Notes under the pieces: model-generated
Seen by the model: the letters and a program-made list of their open reading frames with translations, nothing else
Told to the model about the DNA's origin: nothing
The model's database searches: none
Shown here: piece after piece, positions 12,648 through 24,778 of the stretch
How positions within the stretch are numbered: position 1 is the first letter of the stretch
Layout of the letters: each line of letters opens with the position of its first letter
Assembly: GCF_023856365.1 (NCBI RefSeq)
Contig: NC_064539.1
Coordinates: 27,121,493 to 27,185,492, forward strand
Length of the DNA stretch: 64,000 nucleotides
Direction: 5' to 3'
Origin: Brienomyrus brachyistius
Taxonomy: Eukaryota; Chordata; Actinopteri; Osteoglossiformes; Mormyridae
Position numbers and translations under genes: made by a program

Positions 12648-14569
12648 GACTTTCTGCCATGCTATAAGGGGCTTGCCTTGCATGATGTACCTTTATGGCA
12701 TTTGTCAAAGAGTAAATGTTTTGTTTGCACTTAATTCAGTGTTATGTGACTGATCCATAGGCAGTTGTGTAACTTCAGGTTCAAAGAAATTCAGTATCCC
12801 ATTCATGGGAAATGAACTTTCACCTGATTCGGTGATTAACCCAGTTTTATAGAGGAGAAATCTGATCATTATATGAGACTTCGGGTCAGTGTTGTACAAC
12901 ATACACTTTTTTTGGCTCCATTGCACTCAAATGGGCTGCATAATCCAATACCCGAACCATAAAAATTGGCAAGGCAGAGGAAACCAGACTCCTAGGATTT
13001 ATAAATCAAGATCACTTTTCAAGGAACATTAGACAGGTTTACATGAACTCCTTTTCAGTTGTGACACAATATGTGCAGTTGGCATGCTGTAACTTATCCG
13101 GTCATGAAAATTTACTGCAGATTGTAGTACTATAGAACAGGGGTTGGTATAGGGTTACTGTGTAAGTTTGTTACACTGCAACAAAATTATATTTTACTAC
13201 TCACCAAAGCAAGAGACTTAATAATAGATGCATTTGTCATGAGGCACACTTATTACTGTTGGTTCTAATAGACAGGTTGTACGTCAAAATGGACAGATGT
13301 TATAACAGGAAAATCGGACGGACAGACTTGTATGTGTGAGAATGAGACTGGGAGATGTGTGTGAGGCTGGGATGCTTGTTTATATACAGCACAGCACTTG
13401 CATACACCACACAGAGTGCACAAGGTAGCATAGTGCTATCGAGTGTACAGCTTATCAAAAAGGAATTTTTACATGCATCTTAAAAAAAAATAATAAAAAA
13501 CTTTGGTTGTATGTGTGAGTCATAAATCGGAACAGCATGTACTGGAATAATGGGGCTGATTGCATTGGACGATCAGCCAATTTCCCTAGTGGAGGACAAG
13601 TGAATCCATCAGGTAATTCACCAGTTCCCATGGCTAGGAAAAAACATTGCCTCATATAAACCCATTAAACCTACCTACACACATACACGCACAATACAAC
13701 CCTGCCCTTAAATTCTTTGTGTAATAACATGAAAGGTATCATTGACATGGTACACAAATGTACTTGCTGGAAGAATTTAATGTAAAAAAAATGATTAAAA
13801 TCTCAGTAATACATGGTATTTACTGACTTTGAAAAACTGACTTTGATTATTCTACAGGTAATGTGGGAGGTATTGTGTGTTGGCCTGTGACCATGAGGTT
13901 CAGATCCACAGAATTACAATACTCAGAAAGAAAAATGACCTCAATCCCTTCAAGAAACAAAGGTTTCTATTTAACTTTTGTAAACCTGTAATTACACCAG
14001 AAGTGTTTCACCAGAATAAGAGATGACGCATAATTGGACAGCGCATTCTTAGCAAGAGGGGCATGCATAGTCATATAGTTCTCAGAAAATGTCACCTTCA
14101 TTTGTATCTGTAGTGGTTTTTCAAGCAAATTGTTGAGATTTTTAGGAAACAGGCATATAACTCATGTGTGTGAACCATTGAATCCATTCCCTTCACCTGC
14201 TTATGTTTGCATGATTTGGGAAACTTTTGATTTGACGTAACAAGACTTAATTTTACTGATCTTCAAATGTTCCTTTTTACTTTTAAATTTTTTTGTGAGC
14301 CTTAATGTCTGTTTTGTACACAATGTTTACACTAGAACAAACTCTCCAGAGTTCAAAGACTTGTGGCCATAAAAAGTGATTGTGCTGATAATTCACTACA
14401 ATTATTGTATGGGGGAGGAATATTGCCCTTTCCATGCTTCATTTCCCAGTGTATTCCTAGTGTATTCCCAGTGTATTCCCCGTGATCAAAGGTTAACTGA
14501 GTTGCCAAATATGTATATACAGTAAATAATATATGTCAAAGATGAATGCTAATAAAACCTCTCTTTTGC

Positions 14570-15070
14570 TCACCCAGTAGTATCTTCCCTGATTGTGTTC
14601 ACTGTCAGGACTGGAGCAAGTTTTACAGCTATTTTTGCATTTGCATTGTTTACCTCTTTATAATTGACCCCCCCCCCCACCCCCATTGCACATTCGGAGT
14701 GTGATGTTACACTGCATCTGGTCCTCCAACTTGCAGGGGAGAATTTGGGGATTGGTGGTGGGATTGTCACCGCAGCGACTGTAAAAACTTCACACAGCTC
14801 CAAAGCAGGCTGGAATCTTACAGCACGTTCTCTGTAGGGGCAGCTCTGCTGCAGCCGCCCAGAGGAATGCTGCACACATGATGAGGGGGATGGGGGAAAG
14901 CCCTCGGGGGGCTCATCCTTGGAGTAGTCAAAACCACAGAGATCCAATAGGGTCAGGTCCACTGGGGATCGGAACTGGTGCAGTGCTAAGGTGTCGCCTG
15001 CTGTATGGCACATCTTTTCTCTCCAGCATGATAAGCATCTTCCTCTGCTGCTGGAGAATAAACTCTGCAT
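14570..15070 (-). other. Unassigned 166-codon open frame
   Basis: This is the longest open frame outside the recognised genes. It contains RSPVDLTLLDLCGFDYSKDE and PPEGFPPSP, but also a low-complexity end created by a C-run at 14,670-14,683. A second frame over 14,990-15,090 also looks protein-like (QQQRKMLIMLERKDVPYSRR). I do not recognise either. It adjoins a LINE fragment at 15.1 kb. It could be a frameshifted pseudogene or chance. Confidence 0.25.
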
Positions 15071-15118
15071 TTCAGTGGCGGCACTCTCATACCGGGGAGC
15101 GGCCAGATCTCCGCAGGA

Positions 15119-15790
15119 GGGTATACCTCACTGGCACTGTGAGTGCTGTGCAGAGTAGAGGAAGTTCCTCTACATTTTCCCAATTGATTCTGTGCTTTTT
15201 CAGGGGTATCTGCTTGCTCCTATTCTGTTCAATGCCTGAATGGATAGGGTGTTAGGCAGGGCCATGGGGTCCAGCGGCTATGGGGCATCTGTTCGTGAAG
15301 AAAAAATTCACTGATCTGGACTTTACCAAAGATGCTGTGATCTTCGCAGAGTCAATGGAGGGCCTGATCAAGGCTCTTGAGAGACTGAGCTTGGAGTCTG
15401 AGTGTCTGGGCTCGCGAGTGTCCTGGATAAAAACTGATGCAGACCTTTAATGACCTTTTGGACACAGTCATTACCAGTGTGTCTGTCTGTGGCGAGAATG
15501 CTGACTGCTTCCAGAGGTTCATTTACCTCGGCAGCGACATTCATGTCTCTGGTGACTCTTCCTATGAAGTCAGTAGATGGATTGGAAGAGCATAGAGGAT
15601 AATGAGGCCGCTGGAAAGGGGTGTGTTGCTCTCCCAATATTGTTCTAAGAGGATGAAAGTTCAAGTCCTTAGAGTTGTGGTGCCCCCTGTTTTGCTATAT
15701 GGCTGTGAGACAAGGGCTCTATCCAATGAGTTGGTACTCGGGTACTGGGGTGTTTTGTCGTGTGGTGGGTGTGGCAGTGTGCTGTACCAG
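15119..15790 (+). pseudogene. Decayed non-LTR retrotransposon reverse transcriptase fragment
   Basis: Reading across frameshifts gives GCLLAPILFNA, LDFTKDAVIFAESMEGL (the degenerate (A/T)(D)DAV active-site region), LGLRVSWIKT-like sequence, FIYLGSDIHVSG and PPVLLYGCETRALS. These are the order of motifs in a LINE reverse transcriptase. Stops and frame changes show it is inactive. Confidence 0.8.
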
Positions 15791-16549
15791 TGCATGCTAC
15801 CCAACCTCACCGACCTGACCCAGTTACCACCCATTTTAATCATAATGAATGCATTTTGTCTGTTAAAATACTTACACATCTCATACCAGTTAGATAATGG
15901 CATTTAATACCACTTACAGTAACAATGTAACAATAACTTAAAGTAAAAGATGACAAAGAACAAGGAAGCAAATGCTTTTTTAATTTTCTCATAGAGGTTG
16001 AATGCTAACTACCGATTTAGTGAAACATTTGTTAATATCTGATAGTATAATAATGCCAGCCAAATTGAAGGGTGGAAATCATGATAATGTAATTCTCTTG
16101 CCAAATACAGTAGATGTAATTGACTGAAGTTAAGCCATAATAAATAAACTTGAATGTTTCTTTCACAAGTTTCCCCAGAGGTCAAATTCTACTATGTACT
16201 GTGGGGGATTTCCTGTGTTTTTTTTTTTTTTTTGATTAGACAATATATTCCAATATACAAGTATTTACCACACCTTTTTTTCCAGTGTGGTGTTACAGTG
16301 ACAGAATCCCACAAAACACAGGACAACCGTGAGGGAATGTCAGTGACACATTTCCTCAATTCAGTTACCATTTGCCTAACTGCATGTTTTCGGATGGTTA
16401 TAGGGCATGGAGGGGCACACAGCACAAGAGAAATGCACAAATTTCACACACATATGCACATTAGAAACACCATAACTAAACCGTAGAGATGAAGGGCTAC
16501 AACCCAAAATGCTGAGCTAGAAAACCAATGTGCAGTTGAGTCCTTGTTA

Positions 16550-17110
16550 TTTGTATTACATTGTGTACATTTCGACGTCCATGTCTGAAAATGTTATAAA
16601 TATTGTTTAGATTTTATGTCTAATCATATATATTCTATTTATTTCTCTTTTGCATTATGACCAACATTTTCTGTGATACAGCAGTAAGAACAATAACAAT
16701 ATAAATACTTAGTCTAAAAAAACTAGACTAAAAACTAAAGATTTTTTTTTTTCATGTGCACATTGTATATTTAGCTCATTTACGTTTAACTGGTGCATTT
16801 ATTCAACAGGACTTACAGTGCAGTGCTAAAATCTGTGTGTGTGCACTGATAATTAACCCCACAAGCACTTTATTACTAACCCAATGCTTTATCTGTTAAG
16901 CTACGCTGCTACACTGAATTGTGCTTTAGTTTAACATGCCCACAAAATACTAAATTAAGCTCATGATCACATGGTCTGAAAACTCAGGTCCCACATTGGT
17001 TCAAATCCAGACGTAGCATTTTATTTTTCAAATTCGGGCAACCGCGCAATATACAGGACGAGTGCAAACTCCAATCCTCACATTTCCCAGAAGACTTAAT
17101 TCCAAGACTG
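16550..17110. repeat. Dispersed repeat, copy 1
   Basis: Shares long diverged blocks, in the same order, with 25,755-26,190, for example tatttatttctcttttgc, caacattttc.gtga, ctcatttac.tttaactgg and ccaatcctcacatttccc. The repeat family was not recognised. Confidence 0.7.
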
Positions 17111-17334
17111 TTTTTGCTTTTGTACAATAAAAAAACATAATGAATGGACGTTCTTAATCACAGTGTATACACAGGACTAGTGACAGTCAGCAAAAACAGC
17201 ATTTACAGTACAAATCACTTTTTAACTTAAAGTATACCAACTGCTTACCCACAAATCATCAAGGAATATAGGCAAACAAGTAACTTTATCTTGCCTTATG
17301 GCTGAACTTTGAATGGTTAAACATGGTGAATCGC

Positions 17335-17640
17335 TCTCCTTTTTATAAATACACATACCCACAATTGTATTCATATCTTTGTGGGGACAACCATTCATTT
17401 CAATGGGAAACCCCCTAATCCCAACAATGACCCATATCCAGCCCTAACCTTAACCATACTGTAGGTAACCAAACAAAATATAAGCCTTTTGACATTTTTA
17501 GTTTATTGATTGCAGTCACAGATTTTTATAAAATTAAGTTTTTCACCTTGTGGGGCACAAAAATGTCCCCATAAGATAAAGAGTTACAGGTTTTTATCAC
17601 ATGGTGAGGTAGTCTGGTTCCCACCATGTAATAATTACAA
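17335..17640. repeat. Dispersed fish repeat with ggggacaa/tgtcccc motifs
   Basis: Contains tttgtggggacaacc, aatgggaaaccccctaatcc, tccagccctaacc and aaaatgtccccataag, a pattern found in many fish genomes. Class not assigned. Confidence 0.5.
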
Positions 17641-18734
17641 ACACACACGCAAACACACTTTCATATATGCACTGTACGCAGGTGAGAGGAAAACATTAGG
17701 TCCGAATGCATGGTAAAGCCGTTTACCTGGCAACTCTGAAGGGTCACCACATCTGCGCCTGTTCTGAACCAGTTAAACTTGGTTAATCATTGTCGTTTTC
17801 AGACATAATCAGACATGCACACACATATTTACACAGCTGAGAGCAAAGCTTGGGGACCGAGTGCACTTATCGTAATATACCTATTGATGCTGGAGCACTT
17901 TGTGTGACTTTTCGTAGCGCTTGGGCCTACTGAAGTAAATGAACCTTTAACCAGGCCAATCCATTTAGTTTTTGCCGAATGGCAAAGTTTTTCAGCTAAG
18001 CTCATAACTGTTAGGATGAATCAATGAATGAATCAATCAACCAGTGTGACATTTATATAACATTCTTCAAGACACCCAAAACGATTTACAGAACCAAAGC
18101 ATCAAGTGTCAAAACTGCATTTTTTTTTGCTATCACTATTTAATGCTGCTCCAGTTTTGGGGCAAAGAGGCCACCAGAAGCTGTTCTTGTCTCTGCAGCG
18201 TCCTGAAAGCCTGTCTTCATACAGTATTCGCAGCTTGGACATCCAGGTTTCAGTGCAGTACCATGTCAGTGGGCATCAAGCAGCTACAACAGGTGTTAGA
18301 ATAGTCAGAATATGTCACTACGTGCGTCTTCAGACCACAGTCCAGTTTCCCAATTGATGCCTGACAGTAATACTCAAAGAGCTGGCAGGGAGCATAAACA
18401 TGGACTGTCTGTGAGTCCAAGAGGACCGCATTGGGAAGGCTAGCCTCTTGGACCTTTGGAATGGCTGCTGTTGCTTTGTAGAGGAAGGAAGATACCATGT
18501 TTGCTGGGTTTGTTGTACTGAGGGGCCGTTTGAGATCTGGGTCCATGTGCATTTGGGCCTCCGTACCCCCATGCTACAAAATGTATATTGTTCCCCTAAG
18601 TTCCAGTTCTGTTTTATGAATGGGGAGGATATATAACAACAATCCTAGAAGCCTTAACAAATAAGTGTGTCTGCTAAATGTTATGGATACTTGACATCAA
18701 TGTGCGCATTTTCCAACCTCTTATCTGTCCCATA

Positions 18735-18960
18735 TGGCACATGGCAGGGGAATACCCCGCACTGGATTCCAGTCCATCACACGCAGTGGATGATTTTCAG
18801 ATACTGATTTGAGAAACATACCTGCACGTTTTTGAACTACGGGAGGAAACCTGTTGCTCCAGAGGAGACCTTGTGCAACAAGAAGAACATCTATCTTCCA
18901 ACTGCTTATCACAGCTTATCCCTTTTGTCCAGTGACCCTGCAGCACGAGTATGACTGGTA
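18735..18960 (-). mobile_element. Degenerate SINE remnants
   Basis: Segments such as actggattccagtccatcac, gcacgtttttgaactacggg and ccaactgcttatcac match inverted SINE parts in rearranged order. Confidence 0.45.
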
Positions 18961-19069
18961 CAGGTGCAATAAACACCACCGTGCGGTTCAACCCAGAACT
19001 GTCATTACTTCAAGAATGCCAAAGTCAGACACCTTCCTGCTCACTCCGATCAGGCTGTGCGCTCATCTT

Positions 19070-19400
19070 GTCTTTTACCTTCTTTTGATTGCTTCGTTTT
19101 TTACACACGACGTCTGCTGTAATAACCTACGACAGTGAGACTGTTCTGAACATCGGAAAACAGTTTCACTCGTCACTTTTAAACGCAGTTTCCAGTCAGC
19201 CTGCCGTGGCCGCCTGACCACAACAATGGAGAAGGATGCAGACGACGAACAAAGAACCACAGCGGAAAATGCACCAGAGTTCAACTAAGAAGGACTGCAC
19301 CTTCCACCACTTCCCAGCATCTTTACTAGCCAACGTCCAGTCACTGGAGAATAAATTAGATGAGCTCCAGGCCAGAGTTAAGTTACTTCAGCAGCTTGGC
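19070..19400 (+). pseudogene. LINE open reading frame 5' fragment
   Basis: The peptide SLLANVQSLENKLDELQARV near 19,320-19,380 is typical of the start of a non-LTR endonuclease/RT frame in fish LINEs. The rest is truncated. Confidence 0.7.
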
Positions 19401-19404
19401 TCAG

Positions 19405-21634
19405 CAACCCACCATTATAATACTATTATACAGTATGTACCTTATATGTTATATATATTTTTTTCTTTCAATCATGACATAGGGTTTGGATTAACATTAT
19501 ATACATTATAAGTACTGCAATTCATTACAGACGCTGAATACAACTACAATACCCTGGTCCCTGTGCTGAATGCATACTGTTAAACACGCAAAAACTTACA
19601 CCATAACCTGGTAACTTTTTCAAATCAAGGCAACCTGGTGAAATGGTAAAGTTATTGCTAAAAGTTGTATATACAGCGAGTTACCTTTGACCATCAAAAG
19701 CAAACAAGGATGGATGACGATTTAGTTTATGAATTCTACAGTGAATTTGGAAAATAAAGATATTACAATTTTAACAAGAAAATGTGTTTGAAAATATATT
19801 TCAGGGGTGCAAAATGAAAAAAAAACCATGCACATGGGGCAGTTACGATAAAGGACATAGTAAATTTGAATTTGCAAATTACAGTGTGAAGTGTTCCATC
19901 TCCCTGGGCAATTTATTCCTGGGACTATATTCAATGAAAAATACAGCAGAGAGAGACTGTCAGTGGCTTCACGATGTTATACTTGGCAGGCAGAAGGACT
20001 TCTTCTCAAAGAGATACTCCCCTTTCTTTGAGTCATTCTCAGAAGCAGATATTGTTTGCCAGAAGGTCTTGCATAACACTGATAATAAAAAATGAGATTA
20101 TCAGATGAGTCTGGAGTCTTGTCCAAAAGGCTGGAAATTCCCCGATATTTCACTGCAGCAGGTAAAACCTGAGGGCTGTGACAGAGTACAAGGCAAGGCA
20201 GCTTCCACGCGAGCAACGTGTAAATGGGGCAAAAAATTACAATGAATGAAAACATGCAGCCATGGATTTTCACTGAGAAAAGTGTGATTTGTCAAAAAAA
20301 ATAAAAAAAAGTATGGTGGCCTGTTAGGCTCATGCTAGGGAGGATACAGGAAGGTCAGGTAGATATTTAGGTCAGGAGGACGTGACTAAATTATATTTAA
20401 ATGACTAATTATGATATAATTTATATTGTTGGTTTAAAAAAATTGCTAAATGAACTCTAATGCTGAAATACTATCCCTATTCAACCATCCACTTGTGAAG
20501 AGGATTTTTGTCTAGACAGAAGAATCTGGAGATACTGAAATCTTTCAAAAAAATGGCCACAGACAAACTGAAGTTCAAAATACATAAATTACTAACATGG
20601 CTTATTAAACTAAATATGTAGGAATGATAACTCAAAATAAAGAACAAAACTGACAAATTTACAGATTCCACACAGTCTAGTTTAACTTGACAAGTATAGT
20701 TGTAAATGATTGTTGTGTGACCCTGATGAGGATAAGCTGTTAGAAAATGTAATAGATGGAATTACAATGTGACTCAATTCAAATAGTGCCATGCACCCTT
20801 TAATTCAGAATAATTGACATCAATTTCCTTTCAGATATCTCTGACTGCAGATACACCAAATAATCCCTCAATATGTCAAGCTGAAATTTATAAATTCTAT
20901 CAGTAAAAAGGATCAGGTAGGTTACTCATGGTACTCATTTACATACAGTACTTATAGACTGCCTGGTACCTTGAATAAAGTCTGACATGCTGTTTTTTGT
21001 GAGAATGAAAACATGCATTTCTATTGTTCCAATTAGTAAATAGCCCCGCCCCCTTTTATACACATATATCACAAGAGATTTTTTATTTAACAGATTAAGC
21101 AAAATTGATATTGTTTGTAATGCAATTTTCAATATTTGCATGTTCTCCAACTATACGCCTTCTGCAGAAGATGATGGATTCCTTAACCAGAGAAATAAGT
21201 GCAATCTGATATAAAATTAGCTGGAAAAGAATATCTAGTTCCCATATGGAATCAGTCCTGAGCTTTTCATTCATCCATTGATATTAGGCCACCCAATATT
21301 ATTTTTGGCAGTAGTCTGATGTTCTTTTGAAAATGATTTATTAACACAATGGTTTGTCTCTGAGAAAAACAGAATTAACCTAATATATAACAATCCCATA
21401 ATGATCCTTCACATAAAAAAAAGCTTTGGATTCTTACTGGAAACCTGGATTTTGCTTTGATAACCGACAAGCAGGTCAGGCAAGGGGACACACGTTGTGA
21501 AATTAACATATCAGTTTGAAGGATGTCATGTCAAAGATTTTCTCAGGGCAGACAACATGCATGTGTCTGCGTGCAAAAACAGAGCTGTGCATGCACCGGT
21601 GAAAGCAAGCATGCATGAAATACACACATACACG

Positions 21635-21671
<37 letters not shown>

Positions 21672-22140
21672 GTGCATGCACAAACACACAAACACAGACA
21701 CACACGAAACCCCTGCACCCCAACATGCAAGCACCCACCCCAAAGATCAACAGAGCACAAAATCCTCAGCCCTGTTCCCACTGAATTCCCATGACCTCAT
21801 TTTCCCAAAACCGGTTCTCCGTCTTAAACAGCTCTGTAAGCATTTGCTTTCCAGCAAGAGTACCATCACTATAATCTTCTCCATAATAAAAAATTATTCA
21901 CTTTTTCGTAACAAAAATATTCTGTTCACTTTTTCTCCTTCTATGAATGCTTGCAATGAATCTGTGCAATGTGCCAAAGCATTTCATAGCATACATTTAA
22001 ATAAATAATCCCCTTCAACATAAGAATGTCCCTTTAACTGTATGTATTTTTGTGTGCCAACAAACTTTTACACCCAAACTAAATTCTGGGATACGTGTAT
22101 TTCTGCATTTCAAGCAACAAATTGTCCCATATTTACTATA
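19405..22140. other. Gene-free stretch
   Basis: AT-rich sequence with the TA microsatellite near its end. Nothing else could be supported. Confidence 0.6.
21639..21669. repeat. TA microsatellite with flanking CA/AC tracts
   Basis: About 14 TA units between tacacgcaca and catgtgcatg. The short open frames here are low-complexity and were not accepted. Confidence 0.93.
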
Positions 22141-22141
22141 A

Positions 22142-22372
22142 CCATAGAATAGAAAAGAATAGAATAACTTTATTAATCCCAATAGGTAAATTCTCATTTC
22201 ACCTACCCCATCAGGAAGGGAGGGGTTCACAGTGCAGGGCCAGCCAGTGTACAACATGCCTGGAGGATCCCTAATCAGGGGCCCAGGGACATGTGGGTAT
22301 TCTGCAGAGGCCGGGCCTTGAACCAACAACCTTCCAATCGCAGGCACAGAGGCTTAGCCCTCTGAGGATATA
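22142..22372 (-). mobile_element. tRNA-derived SINE of a second family
   Basis: It begins with aataactttattaatcccaa, a common fish retroelement 3' end, and ends in an inverted tRNA-like head (ccttgaaccaacaaccttcc, gcttagccctctga). It lies just upstream of the first chemokine gene. Confidence 0.7.
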
Positions 22373-22803
22373 GACAACATCTGATGAACATTATTTTTCA
22401 TCATGAACTACATTGATTAATTTTGGTGCATTAATGAGGACAAATTCATCCATGAAAAAGAAATTCAACTTTACCGCAACAACAGCAATGCACTTGGCTC
22501 CTAAATGTATCCATTCATATTATTGGATACTTTTTTGGAGCAATTTGTGTTCATTTCAGAGGAAGACTGAAATATAAAAGGAGAATTAAACTTTAACTTG
22601 AATATTTCAGTGTTTCTCTGATATTCATTTTCATAGCTCAACAAACAAAATCAGTCTTGTGCATTTAAGTACCTATTTTGTTGATGGTTTATTTAATTCA
22701 AAGTAATCCATGAGACCTGATGACAGGTGTGTTTCTTTTTTGTTTTTTTTAAAGTCACGTTAGTTACTGGAGTAGGCGGTAACAGCGAGAATTCAGGATA
22801 AAC

Positions 22804-22813
22804 GAAAGTGAAA
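22804..22813 (+). promoter_or_regulatory. IRF/ISRE-like element upstream of the first chemokine gene
   Basis: GAAAGTGAAA matches the GAAANNGAAA core bound by interferon regulatory factors. Its position just before the TATA box suggests interferon or pathogen-induced transcription; this is inferred from sequence only. Confidence 0.45.
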
Positions 22814-22830
22814 TCTTGCTGCTGTGTCAG

Positions 22831-22838
22831 TATATATA
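22831..22838 (+). promoter_or_regulatory. TATA box of the first chemokine gene
   Basis: The sequence tatatata lies about 90 bp upstream of the start codon, which leaves room for a short 5' UTR. An IRF-like element sits 17 bp upstream of it. Placement fits a TATA-driven inducible gene; the transcription start was not observed. Confidence 0.6.
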
Positions 22839-22921
22839 CACCTGAGCTTCATTACTTTGGATGAGCAAGTCCTGAGACCTGCACGCTATTCATCAGGCAG
22901 AACACCAAGAACACTGCAACC

Positions 22922-24132
22922 ATGGCATTCCGACTGATTGCTCTCCTTTGCTTAGCCTCAGTTCTCTGCAGCTACTCAGAAGGTAAGAAATCAGTTAAGC
23001 ATTACTGTATGCCATTCCTGCTATCAGTCTTGGCAGTCTTTGCATTTAGGAACGCGTTCTTAGACATGCTGCCAAATTAAGAAAACATACTATTCCAAAT
23101 ATCACTCTGGCAAAATATAAAGTAAGACTTCTTTGTTGGATACTATATCAACAAAATTTTACATTTTATCTGATTTCTGCATCTCTAAATGATTTAATCG
23201 CTTAGTGATGAACCACTCTATCCAAGCCCTGCACTGGTTAACGGTTAGAAAAATGCATGGATGGCTATTCTAACATATGCATATAAATAAGATAAAGACA
23301 TTAATTGTGCACTTTACTGGATCTCTCAACAGCAAACACAGACTCTGCAGTGGACTGCTGTCTGGCCACTAAAAACAAAGAAATCCCAAAGCAAATAGTG
23401 AAATCCTTCACGATACAGACAGTGGAGGGAGGCTGCATGATCTCTGCAACTGTGTAAGTATGAGAGAAACATCATTTTATACCATCACTTATATTTTCAT
23501 AGACAATGCTTGCAGATTATTGAATGATTCGCCCTTGTATAAGGCATATATGGATATTAACCATACCCAAATATTCAATTGTTCATTGGTTTAAGAAGCC
23601 TGGAAAAATGATCCTTGAACACAGATTCACACAGTGCAAAATCAAAAGCAGATATAAAAACAGGAGAAGCCAAGGGTCCCATCACAGTGGAGTTTCAACA
23701 TATAATATACTGACTATTACTAAACATGAACAACTGATTTTCACAGATTTACCACTAGAAAGGGATTCAAACTGTGCGCACCCCCAGCACATGAAAGCCG
23801 ATGGGTCGAAAAACTCATTAAAAAGCTGCAGAAGAAGATTGGTAAATCCAAGAGAACTGGTAAGATACATTTCTAGTGTATATGTTTAGTACCAGTGCTT
23901 TCAAAGGCCATGTGTTCATTATTAGTTTAAAATCCAGTGCATTTAATGTTATTAAATATAAAGTTTAAATCTTTATCTTGCTGACATATTAGGGGATTTC
24001 TCTGTGATTTATTGTGGCTTCCTGACTCTCTGCCCTTTGACTGGACTATAATTTCCTGTTTGCAGAAGTCTAATTCTACCATTAAATCTTTTTTTTTTCT
24101 ATCTCCATTTCTTGGCAGCGCGTGGAGCATAA
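22922..24132 (+). CDS. ccl19: CC chemokine of the CCL19/CCL21 clade, four exons
   Basis: Coding exons are 22922-22982, 23333-23453, 23747-23859 and 24119-24132, with introns between them. The first two introns are phase 1 and phase 2, the usual CC chemokine pattern. The product is about 102 residues: a signal peptide (MAFRLIALLCLASVLC), then the mature start with DCCL, IPKQIV, a GGC third cysteine, VFTTRKG and KLCAPP with the fourth cysteine. A WVEKLIKKLQKKI C-terminal helix and a short basic tail follow. DCCL, IP..IV and LCAPP are hallmarks of CCL19-type ligands, which bind CCR7 in mammals and attract dendritic cells and T cells. All four canonical cysteines are present. Exon 3 has a second in-frame donor at 23842 that would remove six residues. 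Exon 4 encodes only about four residues. The exact fish paralogue name is uncertain. Confidence 0.88.
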
Positions 24133-24452
24133 ATAACAGCACTCAGCATTCTGGACCCACTGCCAGCATATCGGCGCATCCTCCTGCTATGAGGGTTAAA
24201 TTATTAACCAGGAGCTGCCATTCAGTTTGTATTCAGGCCATCATTTGTACGGTTGAATGACATTACGACTATAAACAGTCACTTAACGCACCTGATAATA
24301 AGCTACTGTACTATTGTACATAATCTTGCCATCATTTCTTCAGGCATGTTCTGCATAACAGAACGAAAGATTTACATGTTGCATGTCATGTATCTGTTTC
24401 CATTGAATTAAAATATGTAAATAATGACTATCATAATGTGATTTTTTTTTTT

Positions 24453-24458
24453 AATAAA
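24453..24458 (+). terminator. Polyadenylation signal of the first chemokine gene
   Basis: AATAAA lies about 320 bp after the stop codon at 24130-24132. A weaker ATTAAA occurs at 24407-24412. No other AATAAA was seen between the stop codon and this site. Confidence 0.5.
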
Positions 24459-24572
24459 AACAACATTAATGCGAAATTTAAACAAATGTTGGTTTCCTTT
24501 CTAAAAAGTCTAACACATACACAACACAGTTTTATGCTATTAAATATTAGCCACTAGACAGTTAAAATTAAT

Positions 24573-24778
24573 TTGGGAAAACACTTCCTTACGCAGCGTG
24601 TAGTTAGAGTATGGAATATTCTTCCTGTTAGTGTGGCCCAAGCTAAACCCTGGGTTCCTTTAAATCAGAGCTTGATAAAATTTTAACAACTCCTGAGCTA
24701 TTAGTTAAGTTCTCCCCAAACGAGCTTGATGGGCTGAATGGCCTCCTCTCGTTTGTAAATTTCTTTTGTTCTTATATG
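24573..24778 (+). mobile_element. Retroelement 3' end
   Basis: The sequence codes for a degenerate RVWNILP... LNQSLIKF block, then has gatgggctgaatggcctcct and tttgttcttat, a widely dispersed fish LINE 3' end. It starts about 120 bp after the first chemokine polyadenylation signal. Confidence 0.6.

Noticed and set aside
23524..23889. 121-codon frame over exon 3 of the first chemokine
   Set aside because: It is in a different phase from the chemokine exon, which alone gives the KLCAPP and WVEKLI motifs.
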